This document shows, in pieces, positions 1 to 9,104 of a DNA stretch of 64,000 nt. The DNA is from Flavivirga algicola (GTDB taxonomy: Bacteria; Bacteroidota; Bacteroidia; Flavobacteriales; Flavobacteriaceae): contig NZ_JABBHF010000005.1 in assembly GCF_012910715.1 (NCBI RefSeq), forward strand, positions 283,661 through 347,660, written 5' to 3'. Position numbers and translations under genes: made by a program. The first letter of the stretch is position 1. Every line of letters begins with the position of its first letter. The notes under the pieces were generated by a model, which made no database searches, was not told the origin of the DNA, and saw only the letters and a list, made by a program, of their open reading frames with translations.

Positions 1-330
1 AATGGAGAGGGCCTAAAACATATAAAAAAAAGGACTAAGGTAGAAAGTGATTTCGGGCTAGATGGTGGTATGGTAAACTTTTACCAGATTATGGGAACAG
101 ATCCTATTGCCTCTTTTAGAAAAGGAGAAAAGCACAAATATAATTTACTAAAACAGGTACGTATCGATTCAAAAACAGAAGGTGTTGGTCTGGAATTATG
201 GGAGAACGATGATATTGTTTGTGAGGTAAAAGAAAAAGGCGCAAAAAAAGAAAAAAAGTTTTCTACACTCGTAGAGGATCATGAGGTTGGTGATGCCAAT
301 GACAAGCATTATACGTGGATTGTAAAGTAA
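1..330 (+). CDS. 3' end of an unrecognised gene, cut by the window edge
   Basis: The frame is open from the first base, so the gene most likely begins upstream of the window. An internal ATG at 70 would give 86 residues, but the codons before it contain no stop and no clear ribosome binding site precedes it. The visible 109 residues are charged, with short alternating hydrophobic stretches that suggest a small beta-rich C-terminal domain. There is no signal peptide, membrane segment or motif I recognise. The stop lies 18 bases before the next gene on the same strand, so it is probably an upstream member of the tubulin/vWA operon. Function unknown. Confidence 0.6.
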   Translation, partial: NGEGLKHIKKRTKVESDFGLDGGMVNFYQIMGTDPIASFRKGEKHKYNLLKQVRIDSKTEGVGLELWENDDIVCEVKEKGAKKEKKFSTLVEDHEVGDANDKHYTWIVK

Positions 331-348
331 ATAAACATCATTAAATAT

Positions 349-1827
349 ATGAGATTTATTGATAAAATATTGAAAAATAAGTATTTGAAAGGAGCTTTTT
401 CGATGTTCAGTTTATTAACTGTGATAGTTACTGTTATCATTCAATTTACTGAAACCAATCTTTCAAAAATACTAGACTTTAATACGAGTAATATTTATGA
501 TTTATCTGAATCTAATATAAAACCCATTCATGATGAAGCAGGTAACCACTATATCTTCGTCATTGATATAAGCAAATCATATAGAAAACTTGAACCGAAT
601 AAAAGAGTTTTGAGTTTATGTAATAAAACTATTAAAAAATTAGAAGAGGAAATCACGATTAGTCCTAATAAGTATAAAGCACCAGTATCTTCATTAGATG
701 TAGCAAAACTTTACATCTTGGATGTTTTATTAAAACTAAAAAAACCTTCTGAAAAAATAAATAATGTCTTTTCAATATGGACAATTGGAAATAATACCGA
801 AATTATTTTTCCAGAAGATAACCCTAGAGAAATAGATGAAACTAATATTAAAAACCTAATAAAATATTTTAATAAGGGAAATGCTTCTTTAGAACTTGAA
901 AAGGAAAGCTCTTGGACAGATTTTGTGAAATTAATGGAGTATCTGGAAAACTATTATAAGAAAAAAAATGCACGTCTTATAGTCACCATAATTAGTGATT
1001 TTGATTATTCAATTTCAGAAATTCAACAAAATCGTGATTACCTGAAACAAATAATTAATGTTAAGCTTCAGCAATTATCTAACCTTCCAATTAATATAAA
1101 TAGAGTTGAACTTGAGAAAAACACTAAAGCAGAACCTAAAGAAGGCAAAAAGAGCAGTGATAAAGAAGGGAGTATATACATATCAGAAAAGTGCTATTTT
1201 GAGGATAATTTAGGTGTTAATAGAACTGATCATACCATATTAAACTTGTTAAGTAATGAGCAGTCCTTGGTAACAGATTTTATTTTTCCAAGTTATGAGG
1301 TCGATGAAGCATTGGCATTTAAATACCATTATGCAAATAGTATAACCAAAAGTAGTTTTCTGCTTAAGATTCCTGATGGAAATTACAGCGTTGGTATCCC
1401 TTTCGAACCGCCTATTCTTAAATTATATCCAAAAATATCCCTAGAATTAATTAAATCTAATTTAGAAGGAATTGAAAAAAAAGATAAGGGAAAAATCAAA
1501 CAAGGGCAAGGCTCCTTTGAAATAGAGATTGAAAATGGAGATTTTATAAAATTTAAATTCCAAGGAAGAATACCCAAACATGTACTGTCTCCTACTATTC
1601 GAATAGTTGATAGGGATAATGGAGCATCATATTTCATACCAATTACATTCGAAAAAACAATTCCTTTTTGGATCAAGATCTTAATTCTTTTATTGTTTGT
1701 TCTGCTAATAATACTTTTTCTCATAGGTGTTTTAGATATATACAATGAGAAGGATTATGATGATAGCCATCAAAAAAATATCAAAGAAAATAAATCGAAT
1801 AACTCTAAACCAAATTTAGAATGGTAG
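349..1827 (+). CDS. Membrane-anchored vWA domain protein with intact MIDAS
   Basis: A 492-residue protein with a short basic N-terminus, a first membrane helix at about 16-33, a large extracytoplasmic part, a second helix at about 440-464 and a short polar tail. The extracytoplasmic part starts with a von Willebrand A fold: D73-x-S75-x-S77 after a hydrophobic strand, a candidate Thr at 190 and Asp 217 in IISDFD complete a metal-ion-dependent adhesion site. The positive-inside rule puts the vWA domain in the periplasm and the tail in the cytoplasm. The tail ends in PNLEW, similar in style to the DEDW end of the protein at 4992. Its stop overlaps the next start by 7 bases (ATGGTAG), which suggests translational coupling. 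vWA domains usually bind protein partners through the metal; the partner here is unknown. Confidence 0.8.
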   Translation: MRFIDKILKNKYLKGAFSMFSLLTVIVTVIIQFTETNLSKILDFNTSNIYDLSESNIKPIHDEAGNHYIFVIDISKSYRKLEPNKRVLSLCNKTIKKLEEEITISPNKYKAPVSSLDVAKLYILDVLLKLKKPSEKINNVFSIWTIGNNTEIIFPEDNPREIDETNIKNLIKYFNKGNASLELEKESSWTDFVKLMEYLENYYKKKNARLIVTIISDFDYSISEIQQNRDYLKQIINVKLQQLSNLPININRVELEKNTKAEPKEGKKSSDKEGSIYISEKCYFEDNLGVNRTDHTILNLLSNEQSLVTDFIFPSYEVDEALAFKYHYANSITKSSFLLKIPDGNYSVGIPFEPPILKLYPKISLELIKSNLEGIEKKDKGKIKQGQGSFEIEIENGDFIKFKFQGRIPKHVLSPTIRIVDRDNGASYFIPITFEKTIPFWIKILILLLFVLLIILFLIGVLDIYNEKDYDDSHQKNIKENKSNNSKPNLEW

Positions 1828-3806
1828 GTACAATAAGATATACAATTGTTGCACTTTTTTTTATCCAATTTAGTATTGGACAGCAAAAATACGCTCAAGT
1901 ACAACAAGAAGGTTTAAAGAAGTTAGATGGCGTTGATAAAAGTTTTCTAGTGTTTGAAGGAGAGATATTAGAACGGAAAAACCTTATACATACATTACCT
2001 AACAAGACAAAACTTGTTTTGGGAAACGGTAATGATATGAAAACATTTGATACGATTCCTAAAACACTTTCAGAAACCATAATAATTCAAAAACTTATTA
2101 AGAGACAAAAAGTTTTTATGAATGACGGGAAGCTTTATGAAGGTTATCTATTCAATTTTAATCATGATGAGCTTGTTATAGAAGACAAAAAGGAAATTAA
2201 AGTAGCCAACTATTTAGAAAAATTAATTAGACTAAAGAAAAAGGGTAAAGTAGCTATAAATAGTTATCCTTACGATGCATCTGGACTGGTTTACTTCTAC
2301 AAATCAACTGAAAAGTTTTCTAACCCTTATATACGTATTGTCATTCCTGGTTATACTACAGCCTATGTCGATAAAAATATTATTGAGGACATTCCACCTG
2401 TATATGATACCAACGCATTCGAAGAACATATTATATTAATAGAAGAAGGACCGACGAAGGTACTTTATGGAAAAGATAAAGGTATTTTATATAAATGGGA
2501 TGCAGAGTCTATTGAAGGTACTAAGCTTAATCTGGGTGATGGAAAATATCTTATAACCCAATCTACAGGGAGTGTAAAACTTCAATTTAATATCATAAAT
2601 GGAATAGCCAATAAAGAAACGGTTAAAGAGGAGGGCAAATCTTTTTTAAATTCATTAAACATATGGCATATAATTATTATAATAGTATTTGGAATATTGG
2701 TAACATTATTAATATGGTTTAGAAAAACGCTTTTTGGAAAAGACAAGCAAAAAAATAAAGATAATAATGAATCGAATCCTGGTTCTCATCGTACCGATAG
2801 ATCAGAGTATCACAATAGTTTTGAGACTAATAATAAAGCAATAAGCAGAGTAGATAAAACCTCTCCAAAATCCCTTAAAGAAGTTACAAAAAGTATAACC
2901 CAAAAGGTAGAAGAAAGCCAAAAAGAAATAGAACGAAAAATAGAAAAGCTTAGAAGAGAGATAAATTCTAATGATAACCATGAAACTAAGTCTTTAAGAG
3001 AGCAATTGCAGCTCTTAAAATCAGAAAAGCAAGATCTTGAAAAAGAAAAAGTAGGATTAAATAGAGAAGTTTTAAATCTAAATGAAACAAATAAAAAAAA
3101 TCAAGAAAAGTTTGAGCTATTAACTCCAAAAATAGAACGTTTCGAAAAACAAGGTCTCTTTATAGAGAATCACCATACCCTGATTGATAAGCTGGTGCCT
3201 TTTTTTAATCATATAAAACATATTGAAAATCAACTTATAGAAAGTATAGGCTCAGAAACAAACCAAGCAGTAAAAAAGTTTCAGTCTATAGTCTTGGCGA
3301 AGTATCTTAAAAATAATACGCGAAGTGAGTTTAACAAGTGGGATACCATTTTAGAAACCCTCAAAAATAATGATGGGCTAGTAGTAGATAAAGACCTAAT
3401 TCATAAGATAGAAAACAAAACATCAGACCCTGATAAGTTAAAAGGTATGGAATGGATTGTTGTTAACGAGGTTATCATTTCAAAAATAAATGCGCTTTTA
3501 ATTATACTGGAAGAGCTCAGTAATACTTCAAAAATCACTGATGCCGGAAACGATTTTTCTACAAATACAGCAGCAAAACATAAAACGGATTTAATAAGTA
3601 AAATGAAACAGTTATTTGGCATTCATATAGATCATGTGACTCTCTTTTCAAATTTTCAAACGTATTCGAATATAAAAGCCACACAAGAAAAAGTGTCGTA
3701 CGACCTAAGCTCGGTAACATTACAGATGGGTGACATTAAGGAGATTATAACCTATGGAATGAAACTGAAAGATAAAGAGATAGAAACATTAGTTATAGAA
3801 AAATAG
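1821..3806 (+). CDS. Single-pass membrane protein with cytoplasmic coiled coil
   Basis: A 661-residue protein I cannot assign to a named family. It has a signal peptide (residues 1-20), a beta-rich periplasmic region of about 260 residues, one membrane helix at 282-300 followed by basic residues, a polar linker, a long heptad-rich coiled coil at about 351-444 full of Glu and Lys, and a helical C-terminal domain to 661. This topology would let it link a periplasmic sensor or binding part to a cytoplasmic partner, and the tubulin-like protein of the same operon is an obvious candidate (inference). It overlaps the previous gene by 7 bases and ends one base before the next ATG, so all three are almost certainly co-transcribed. 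Confidence 0.75.
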   Translation: MVGTIRYTIVALFFIQFSIGQQKYAQVQQEGLKKLDGVDKSFLVFEGEILERKNLIHTLPNKTKLVLGNGNDMKTFDTIPKTLSETIIIQKLIKRQKVFMNDGKLYEGYLFNFNHDELVIEDKKEIKVANYLEKLIRLKKKGKVAINSYPYDASGLVYFYKSTEKFSNPYIRIVIPGYTTAYVDKNIIEDIPPVYDTNAFEEHIILIEEGPTKVLYGKDKGILYKWDAESIEGTKLNLGDGKYLITQSTGSVKLQFNIINGIANKETVKEEGKSFLNSLNIWHIIIIIVFGILVTLLIWFRKTLFGKDKQKNKDNNESNPGSHRTDRSEYHNSFETNNKAISRVDKTSPKSLKEVTKSITQKVEESQKEIERKIEKLRREINSNDNHETKSLREQLQLLKSEKQDLEKEKVGLNREVLNLNETNKKNQEKFELLTPKIERFEKQGLFIENHHTLIDKLVPFFNHIKHIENQLIESIGSETNQAVKKFQSIVLAKYLKNNTRSEFNKWDTILETLKNNDGLVVDKDLIHKIENKTSDPDKLKGMEWIVVNEVIISKINALLIILEELSNTSKITDAGNDFSTNTAAKHKTDLISKMKQLFGIHIDHVTLFSNFQTYSNIKATQEKVSYDLSSVTLQMGDIKEIITYGMKLKDKEIETLVIEK

Positions 3807-3807
3807 T

Positions 3808-4989
3808 ATGGAAGAATACTTAATCTTATTATTTGAAGCCTTTGGAAATTATATGGATACTGTTTCCGAGTCCCAACAATGGTGGCTTGTACCAACAGTG
3901 TTAATTGGCATTTGGCTGTTAAGTTTCACAGTTTCTAAATTCATTAAGGAGAGTATTATAGTAACTAGAGAGTTTAAAATACTAATACATATTATTATGT
4001 ACAGTATTGCTGTGGAGCTTTTATTGGTAATCTGGTTTATGTACCACTGGTTAAAAACAGATGTTTACCAAAGTGATACAGAAAAATTGATACACTTACT
4101 TAGTATTGTTGTTTGCATCGTTGTTCAAATAATAAGCTATAAAAGATTAGCAAACGGATTTAAAAGAGAAAGCATATTACAAAATATAAATTGCCCAGCG
4201 ACAAGACAAGATTTAAAAGGTAAAAATAAAGCAGCTTTACAGCGATTCAAAAAAATAAAATTATGGTCTTTCATTCCTGCTTTTGGTTTTTTGTTGCTGT
4301 TTTTGCCAATAAAAATGGATAAGAACTTGGTGTCGTTCTTACTAGATACAAGTTCTAGCATGGATGTTCATATAGGTAACGGACAGGAGATTTTAAGAAA
4401 GTCTTTTCAGAATATAAATAATGACACCGATATTATTCTAAGCTGGTTTACTGAAAATAGCCCTAGCGGAAATTTTAATGACCTTATAAGGACTAGAAAT
4501 AGTCAGCAGCTAGATGGTATGCATCAATACTTTACAAATAAACATGATGCAATCAATGCATTAAACGGTATTGAATTTACAGAAGGAACGCCATTATTGG
4601 AAACCATTTGGTCTAATTACCTCTTTACGTTAGAACATATACAAAACGAGCACTATACCAATAACATTTTTGTATTAGTAACTGATGGTGAGGACAGTTA
4701 TTTTGAAAGTGAAATAAGTACCTTTTTATGTGAAATTCCCCAATTCAATAATTTCTATCAGGACAATATAAATATTATTAATCTTCAAGGCGCCAATAAC
4801 GCTTTTTTTGATAAAGCAGATGCATGTAACTACGCTGTTTATGAAGGTATGGATATAGATAGCTATGCCGCAGCAGTTCAGGAAATTTTAGCAGGAATTA
4901 CAAAAGATTATTACTTCCCTGTTTGGCTTGCTGTTTTTTGTGCATTGGGAATGCTAATAGTGTTATTTATTAAACCTAAAAAATATTAG
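3808..4989 (+). CDS. Polytopic membrane protein with periplasmic vWA domain
   Basis: A 393-residue protein with four membrane helices before the vWA domain (about 26-46, 57-80, 94-113, 152-168) and one after it (about 371-388). The layout recalls BatA/BatB-type vWA membrane proteins, but with more N-terminal helices. The MIDAS is complete: D180-x-S182-x-S184 in DTSSSM, T261 in EGTPL and D293 in VTDGED. The loop at 114-151 is strongly basic and so cytoplasmic, which places the vWA domain in the periplasm. The start follows the previous stop by one base, and the next gene begins two bases after this one ends. Its separate pairing with the vWA protein at 349 suggests two different vWA subunits of one complex. 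Confidence 0.82.
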   Translation: MEEYLILLFEAFGNYMDTVSESQQWWLVPTVLIGIWLLSFTVSKFIKESIIVTREFKILIHIIMYSIAVELLLVIWFMYHWLKTDVYQSDTEKLIHLLSIVVCIVVQIISYKRLANGFKRESILQNINCPATRQDLKGKNKAALQRFKKIKLWSFIPAFGFLLLFLPIKMDKNLVSFLLDTSSSMDVHIGNGQEILRKSFQNINNDTDIILSWFTENSPSGNFNDLIRTRNSQQLDGMHQYFTNKHDAINALNGIEFTEGTPLLETIWSNYLFTLEHIQNEHYTNNIFVLVTDGEDSYFESEISTFLCEIPQFNNFYQDNINIINLQGANNAFFDKADACNYAVYEGMDIDSYAAAVQEILAGITKDYYFPVWLAVFCALGMLIVLFIKPKKY

Positions 4990-4991
4990 AT

Positions 4992-6179
4992 ATGAGAACA
5001 TTATATTTAAGTATAACCCTTATTATTTTATGCTTTTCAAGCATATATAGTCAAAGTAAAACACAAAGTGTTTTCGTGATGGTCGACTTATCAAAAAATG
5101 TGCAAAAAGATAATTCGCCTATTACGCTTTCGCAGCGACAGGATGCTATAGCCTTTACAAAATCTATAATCACGGCATCTTATGCATCCAATAAATTCCC
5201 TAACTGGAAAAAAACAGGTGTTTTTACTAGCCCCGAAATTGAAGCTATTATTAAGGGCAAGGGTAAACCTTTAATTGGAGTAGACGACTTTTTAATGGTC
5301 ATGCCATTTGGAGAAATTAGTAGTACGAACAAATTTCAAATTAACCTAGTTGGTAATTATCCTTCAGATTTTAATAAATACTACAAGTTTCCTTTTTCTT
5401 ATAACGACAATGATACCTGGGGAGATTATGCCGAAGCGAAAGTCTGCAACATTGCCTATAATAATCAGATCCTGGAGTATTACATCATCAGGATTCAGGG
5501 CATGGCCGATGACCCTAATTCAAGGCTATTGGACAAAGAAGACCTTAGTATGGTCGATGAGTACGAAACAGGCTCGGTAGGTGAGGTTGTTGCCAGATTT
5601 AAACATACAACAGCTAGTAGATTTACCGTAACAGTAAAAAAGATAGATATAAGTAAGATAGATATTTTTAAAAATGGTAAGAAGGTTACCATAACACCAA
5701 CAAATACAGATAAGAAATCGTTACGCATCATCTCTCCCAAAGGAACTAGGAAAACACCTTTTACAATGGCTTCATCGAATATACGTGTTTCATGGACGTG
5801 TATTGGGTGCGATAGTCTACCAAAATATACACTAAGAGCGCATAACCTCAAAACCAAAAAAACGAAAAATTATAGTGTAAAAAACAAAACATTTCAATCT
5901 TTAAAACTAGAGCCAGCAACCTACAAAATTAATGTTTCTACAAAAGGGGCCAACTCAAAAGCACAGTACATAACTGTAAAAGGAGAAAGTGGAGATAGTG
6001 GAGGTTTTGGAGTCATTTTATTATTGCTTTTACTTGGGGTAGGCGGGTATTTTGCATATAAATATTTAATAGCGGGAAGGAAAGAAAATACAAATAAGGA
6101 AAGAAGCGATTGGGCAGAACGCGAAGAAAAATCGCCTCCATCGAATACAGATACAACATCACAAGACGAAGACTGGTAA
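4992..6179 (+). CDS. Secreted-then-anchored vWA-like protein, degraded MIDAS, FN3-like region
   Basis: A 395-residue protein with a signal peptide (about 1-20), a vWA-like N-terminal part whose first motif reads D32-L-S34-K-N36 instead of DxSxS, a later beta-sandwich stretch (about 245-330) resembling a fibronectin type III or similar fold, a Gly-rich linker, one membrane helix at about 339-359 and a 34-residue charged cytoplasmic tail ending DEDW. The usual VTDG-type third motif is not evident, so metal binding is doubtful and it may be a structural relative of the two intact vWA proteins upstream. It starts two bases after the preceding stop. I do not recognise a named family. Confidence 0.72.
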   Translation: MRTLYLSITLIILCFSSIYSQSKTQSVFVMVDLSKNVQKDNSPITLSQRQDAIAFTKSIITASYASNKFPNWKKTGVFTSPEIEAIIKGKGKPLIGVDDFLMVMPFGEISSTNKFQINLVGNYPSDFNKYYKFPFSYNDNDTWGDYAEAKVCNIAYNNQILEYYIIRIQGMADDPNSRLLDKEDLSMVDEYETGSVGEVVARFKHTTASRFTVTVKKIDISKIDIFKNGKKVTITPTNTDKKSLRIISPKGTRKTPFTMASSNIRVSWTCIGCDSLPKYTLRAHNLKTKKTKNYSVKNKTFQSLKLEPATYKINVSTKGANSKAQYITVKGESGDSGGFGVILLLLLLGVGGYFAYKYLIAGRKENTNKERSDWAEREEKSPPSNTDTTSQDEDW

Positions 6180-6196
6180 AAAATAAAAATAATCGC

Positions 6197-6574
6197 ATGG
6201 AACAATTTAAATCATTATTGGAAATAGGTATAGATAATTGGATAAGTTTTCTAATTAAATCCTTAATACTTATTGGTATCACAGCATTTGTATTATGGGC
6301 AATCTTTTTTGCTCTGGTAAAATTTACACAGAAGAAAACTAAATTACATAAAGATATATTTCTGCGTCTTCAATTTTTATGGGCACTTTTCCTCTTGTTT
6401 GTACTTTTCAATGTATACTGGTTTTATTTTATAAAAGTAAACGGAATCCACGAATTTACATGGGGAATCTTAACATTCTATGCAGACATAAGTGCACAGT
6501 TGCTTATATACTTGCTTATAGTTATAACTTTTATATACAGTTATTCAAAATATTATTCACTTTTAAAAAAATAG
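6197..6574 (+). CDS. Small three-helix membrane protein of unknown function
   Basis: I place the start at the ATG at 6197 (MEQFKSLLEI, 125 residues). A longer version from 6110 would lie largely inside the preceding gene and add a very basic, unlikely N-terminus. Three membrane helices are visible at about 17-42, 56-79 and 90-115, with a basic loop (residues 43-53) and a Lys-rich C-terminus. No motif is recognisable. It ends three bases before the tubulin-like gene, so the two are probably translated from one message. Possible role as a membrane subunit of the complex made by its neighbours (inference). Confidence 0.65.
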   Translation: MEQFKSLLEIGIDNWISFLIKSLILIGITAFVLWAIFFALVKFTQKKTKLHKDIFLRLQFLWALFLLFVLFNVYWFYFIKVNGIHEFTWGILTFYADISAQLLIYLLIVITFIYSYSKYYSLLKK

Positions 6575-6577
6575 GAC

Positions 6578-9103
6578 ATGGCAAAACCAACATTATTAAT
6601 AGGCATAGGAACAAGCGGATTGCGTGTTTTAGAAGAGACTCAAAAATTTTATTTTGAGCATACAGGTAAAAACAAACCTGGGAATGTAGAGTACTTATAT
6701 TTAGAAACCGATGAAAGTAGTTTTCCTTCAACCACAGTACTGAAGAATGAAATTAAACGTGTTTATTTGGATTTAAGTGATAAAGAAACAAAAATCAATA
6801 ATTTAAAGGATCAGTTACCAGAGTCGGAAAGCCATTGGATACCCGATCCAAATTATATCAAAGATGCTGGAAAAGGAGCAGGAGGGATGCCAGCTTTTGG
6901 AAGGGTAGCCTTATGGAGTTATCCTAATTTCAATACAGTAAAGGAAGCTATTAATAGTGCATTCAATAAAATTAACAATCATACACAAGTAGATAGTGAT
7001 AATACAAGACCTGCGGTATTTATAACAGGTTCCTTAACAGGAGGTACAGGTTCTGGAGTCTTTATCGATATCGCTTACATGATCAAGAAGCATATTCAAG
7101 GATTGGAAGATGTTTATGGTTTGTTTTTAACCCCAGGTAGGGACTATATGGGCAAGGATAATATTTTGTATTGCAATACACTATCCTCTCTATGCTCATT
7201 AGAAAAATTCAATCAGCCAGAACAGGAATATCACATGAGTTGGCCAGACTCTACCACAACCAAAATCAATGACCTTCCTTTCGAAATTTCTCATTTCATT
7301 TCACAGGACCGAAATGATGGTATAGCACAAGTAAAAAGCTTAAGTGGTTTGTATAAAATTGCTGGCTTATGGATGTTTTTAAACATTTTTGGATTAAGGG
7401 AAAAAAGAGACAGAAGATTAGTAGATAGTAAAGGGAGTGCCTTTATAGACAAGTATGGTTCTTTTGGTATTGCCGCGGTTCAATACCCTAAAAGGCAATT
7501 AGAAGAATTATTGGGAGTAGATCTAAGTATTAATCTCCTTAATAGGTGGATAGACCCGATAGCTTATTATAATAAAAGCAATAAAAATCAAATAAAAGCC
7601 GTAAGACAACGTATTGTTAGTGATACTATAACTCATTTCGAGAGAACACTTAAAAATGCGTTCGATACTTTGGATGCTACCATTGTTGATGGTGAGAATA
7701 GGGTACTTTCAGATTTAAAAATAAAGGCTGAGCAAATTAATAAAAAAGAGTACACGGAACAATCTGCGTATCATTTTATTAAGCGGTGGTTCAGTTCTTA
7801 TGGAGATAATAATTATTATACAGCTGTCAAAAATAATTTACAGCTTGCCGAAGATGAATTGATACAAAGAATCCACGAGTTAATAAGTACCACAATAGAT
7901 CGTACAGAGAACCTGCAAATATCAAAAATTCAGTTATCGGCTATTAGTGATGCTATAAAAGACAATAGAGAATATTGGGAAACCCTGGGAATACACCCCA
8001 AACCAGAAAAATGGGAAAACCTTCTGGAAAAACAAATAAAATGGATTCTTAAATCAAGGTATAAAATGATTGGCGAACAAAATGCCGTGGTTCGAGATCG
8101 TTTAAAAACGACATTCGATTTGATGAAGATTCATTTAATGGCAGAAAGGGTATGGCGATTGAAAAAGAATATTACAGATGAGACAGATCCTCTAAAAACA
8201 TTCGATGGAAACATAACGCTTCCTAAAATACCCAAGATTGATCAATTGATTAAAAACATTAGTCATGTTATCGATTCTCAAGACAGGAACAATAATTCCA
8301 ACAAGAAAAACAAAACATTGCAATCTAGGTACAATGATATAGAATCAGAATTAAAAGATACCACCATCCCTATACTTAGGGTCTATAAAGATGGTAGCTC
8401 TCCAGAAGCATTCCATAGAACATATGATTCAGCAAAAACACGCTATTTCACGCAGACGGGAAAAAACATAACATCTAAAAAAACGATTATAGAAGAAGCT
8501 TCTTTATGGGATTATATTAATACATCTACAGATAAACTTCATACCACTTTATTTAGAGACTGTATCACAAAATTTGAATCAGATGTTATTAGGTTGGCAT
8601 GTTTTGAAGATATGGATATTGCCGAGTATATTAATAGCAACCCTAAAGAAAGTGGCAAAATGGCACTTATTGCAAAAACACCGCTCATTATGGTTAATAA
8701 TGATAACAAAACAGATTTTGTAGAGGGAAAAGGCATACCAAGGTTAGTAATAGGCAAGGATAAAAGTCAAATAGATAAAGTATTTAATGCGCTGCAAAAT
8801 GATACTGAAATTTCTTATTTAAACTCATACGTAGAGGATGAAGATGGTATTTGGCTAAACGAGGAAATTAGCAATATTGTCATATTCTATGTAGAACAAG
8901 GTTATATGTCTAATGGAGATTCCTTCAATCCATTAAAACATATTAAAAATATAGGAGACATTAAGCATGTATACGAATTGGAAAAGGAACGTTATTCAAA
9001 AACTAAGGGAATAGGGCATGAAACATGGAACATTTTAAGAAACCCTTACATGAATGAAGAAGAGTTTATGGAAATTATGGATGTTAATCAAAAACAAAAA
9101 TAA
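6578..9103 (+). CDS. Large tubulin-like GTPase (Tub_2-type)
   Basis: An 841-residue cytoplasmic protein without signal or membrane segment. The first 220 residues carry the tubulin/FtsZ nucleotide-binding signatures: an N-terminal strand and GIGTSG loop (9-14), KGAGGMPAFGR (about 99-109) and the hallmark GGTGSG loop at 155-160 inside ITGSLTGGTGSG, followed by a helix and NTLSSL near 200 where FtsZ has its N-containing loop. The rest is about twice the length of FtsZ and mainly helical, with no recognisable domain. It resembles the tubulin-like family called Tub_2 in Pfam, which has no established role that I can name; it is not FtsZ itself. Surrounded by membrane-anchored vWA and protease genes with gaps of a few bases, it likely forms the cytoplasmic core of the system. 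Confidence 0.85.
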   Translation: MAKPTLLIGIGTSGLRVLEETQKFYFEHTGKNKPGNVEYLYLETDESSFPSTTVLKNEIKRVYLDLSDKETKINNLKDQLPESESHWIPDPNYIKDAGKGAGGMPAFGRVALWSYPNFNTVKEAINSAFNKINNHTQVDSDNTRPAVFITGSLTGGTGSGVFIDIAYMIKKHIQGLEDVYGLFLTPGRDYMGKDNILYCNTLSSLCSLEKFNQPEQEYHMSWPDSTTTKINDLPFEISHFISQDRNDGIAQVKSLSGLYKIAGLWMFLNIFGLREKRDRRLVDSKGSAFIDKYGSFGIAAVQYPKRQLEELLGVDLSINLLNRWIDPIAYYNKSNKNQIKAVRQRIVSDTITHFERTLKNAFDTLDATIVDGENRVLSDLKIKAEQINKKEYTEQSAYHFIKRWFSSYGDNNYYTAVKNNLQLAEDELIQRIHELISTTIDRTENLQISKIQLSAISDAIKDNREYWETLGIHPKPEKWENLLEKQIKWILKSRYKMIGEQNAVVRDRLKTTFDLMKIHLMAERVWRLKKNITDETDPLKTFDGNITLPKIPKIDQLIKNISHVIDSQDRNNNSNKKNKTLQSRYNDIESELKDTTIPILRVYKDGSSPEAFHRTYDSAKTRYFTQTGKNITSKKTIIEEASLWDYINTSTDKLHTTLFRDCITKFESDVIRLACFEDMDIAEYINSNPKESGKMALIAKTPLIMVNNDNKTDFVEGKGIPRLVIGKDKSQIDKVFNALQNDTEISYLNSYVEDEDGIWLNEEISNIVIFYVEQGYMSNGDSFNPLKHIKNIGDIKHVYELEKERYSKTKGIGHETWNILRNPYMNEEEFMEIMDVNQKQK

Positions 9104-9104
9104 G

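Noticed and set aside
6110..6196. Longer start of the three-helix protein at 6110
   Set aside because: It would lie inside the end of the preceding gene and add a very basic tail; ATG 6197 is better placed.
6578..9103. Second cell-division FtsZ
   Set aside because: Length, the divergent motif spacing and the vWA/protease neighbourhood do not fit FtsZ; the gene is tubulin-like only.
9054..9104. Longer N-terminus of the protease gene starting at 9054
   Set aside because: It would overlap the tubulin-like gene by 50 bases and add a Lys-rich stretch; ATG 9105 follows the previous stop by one base as elsewhere in the operon.
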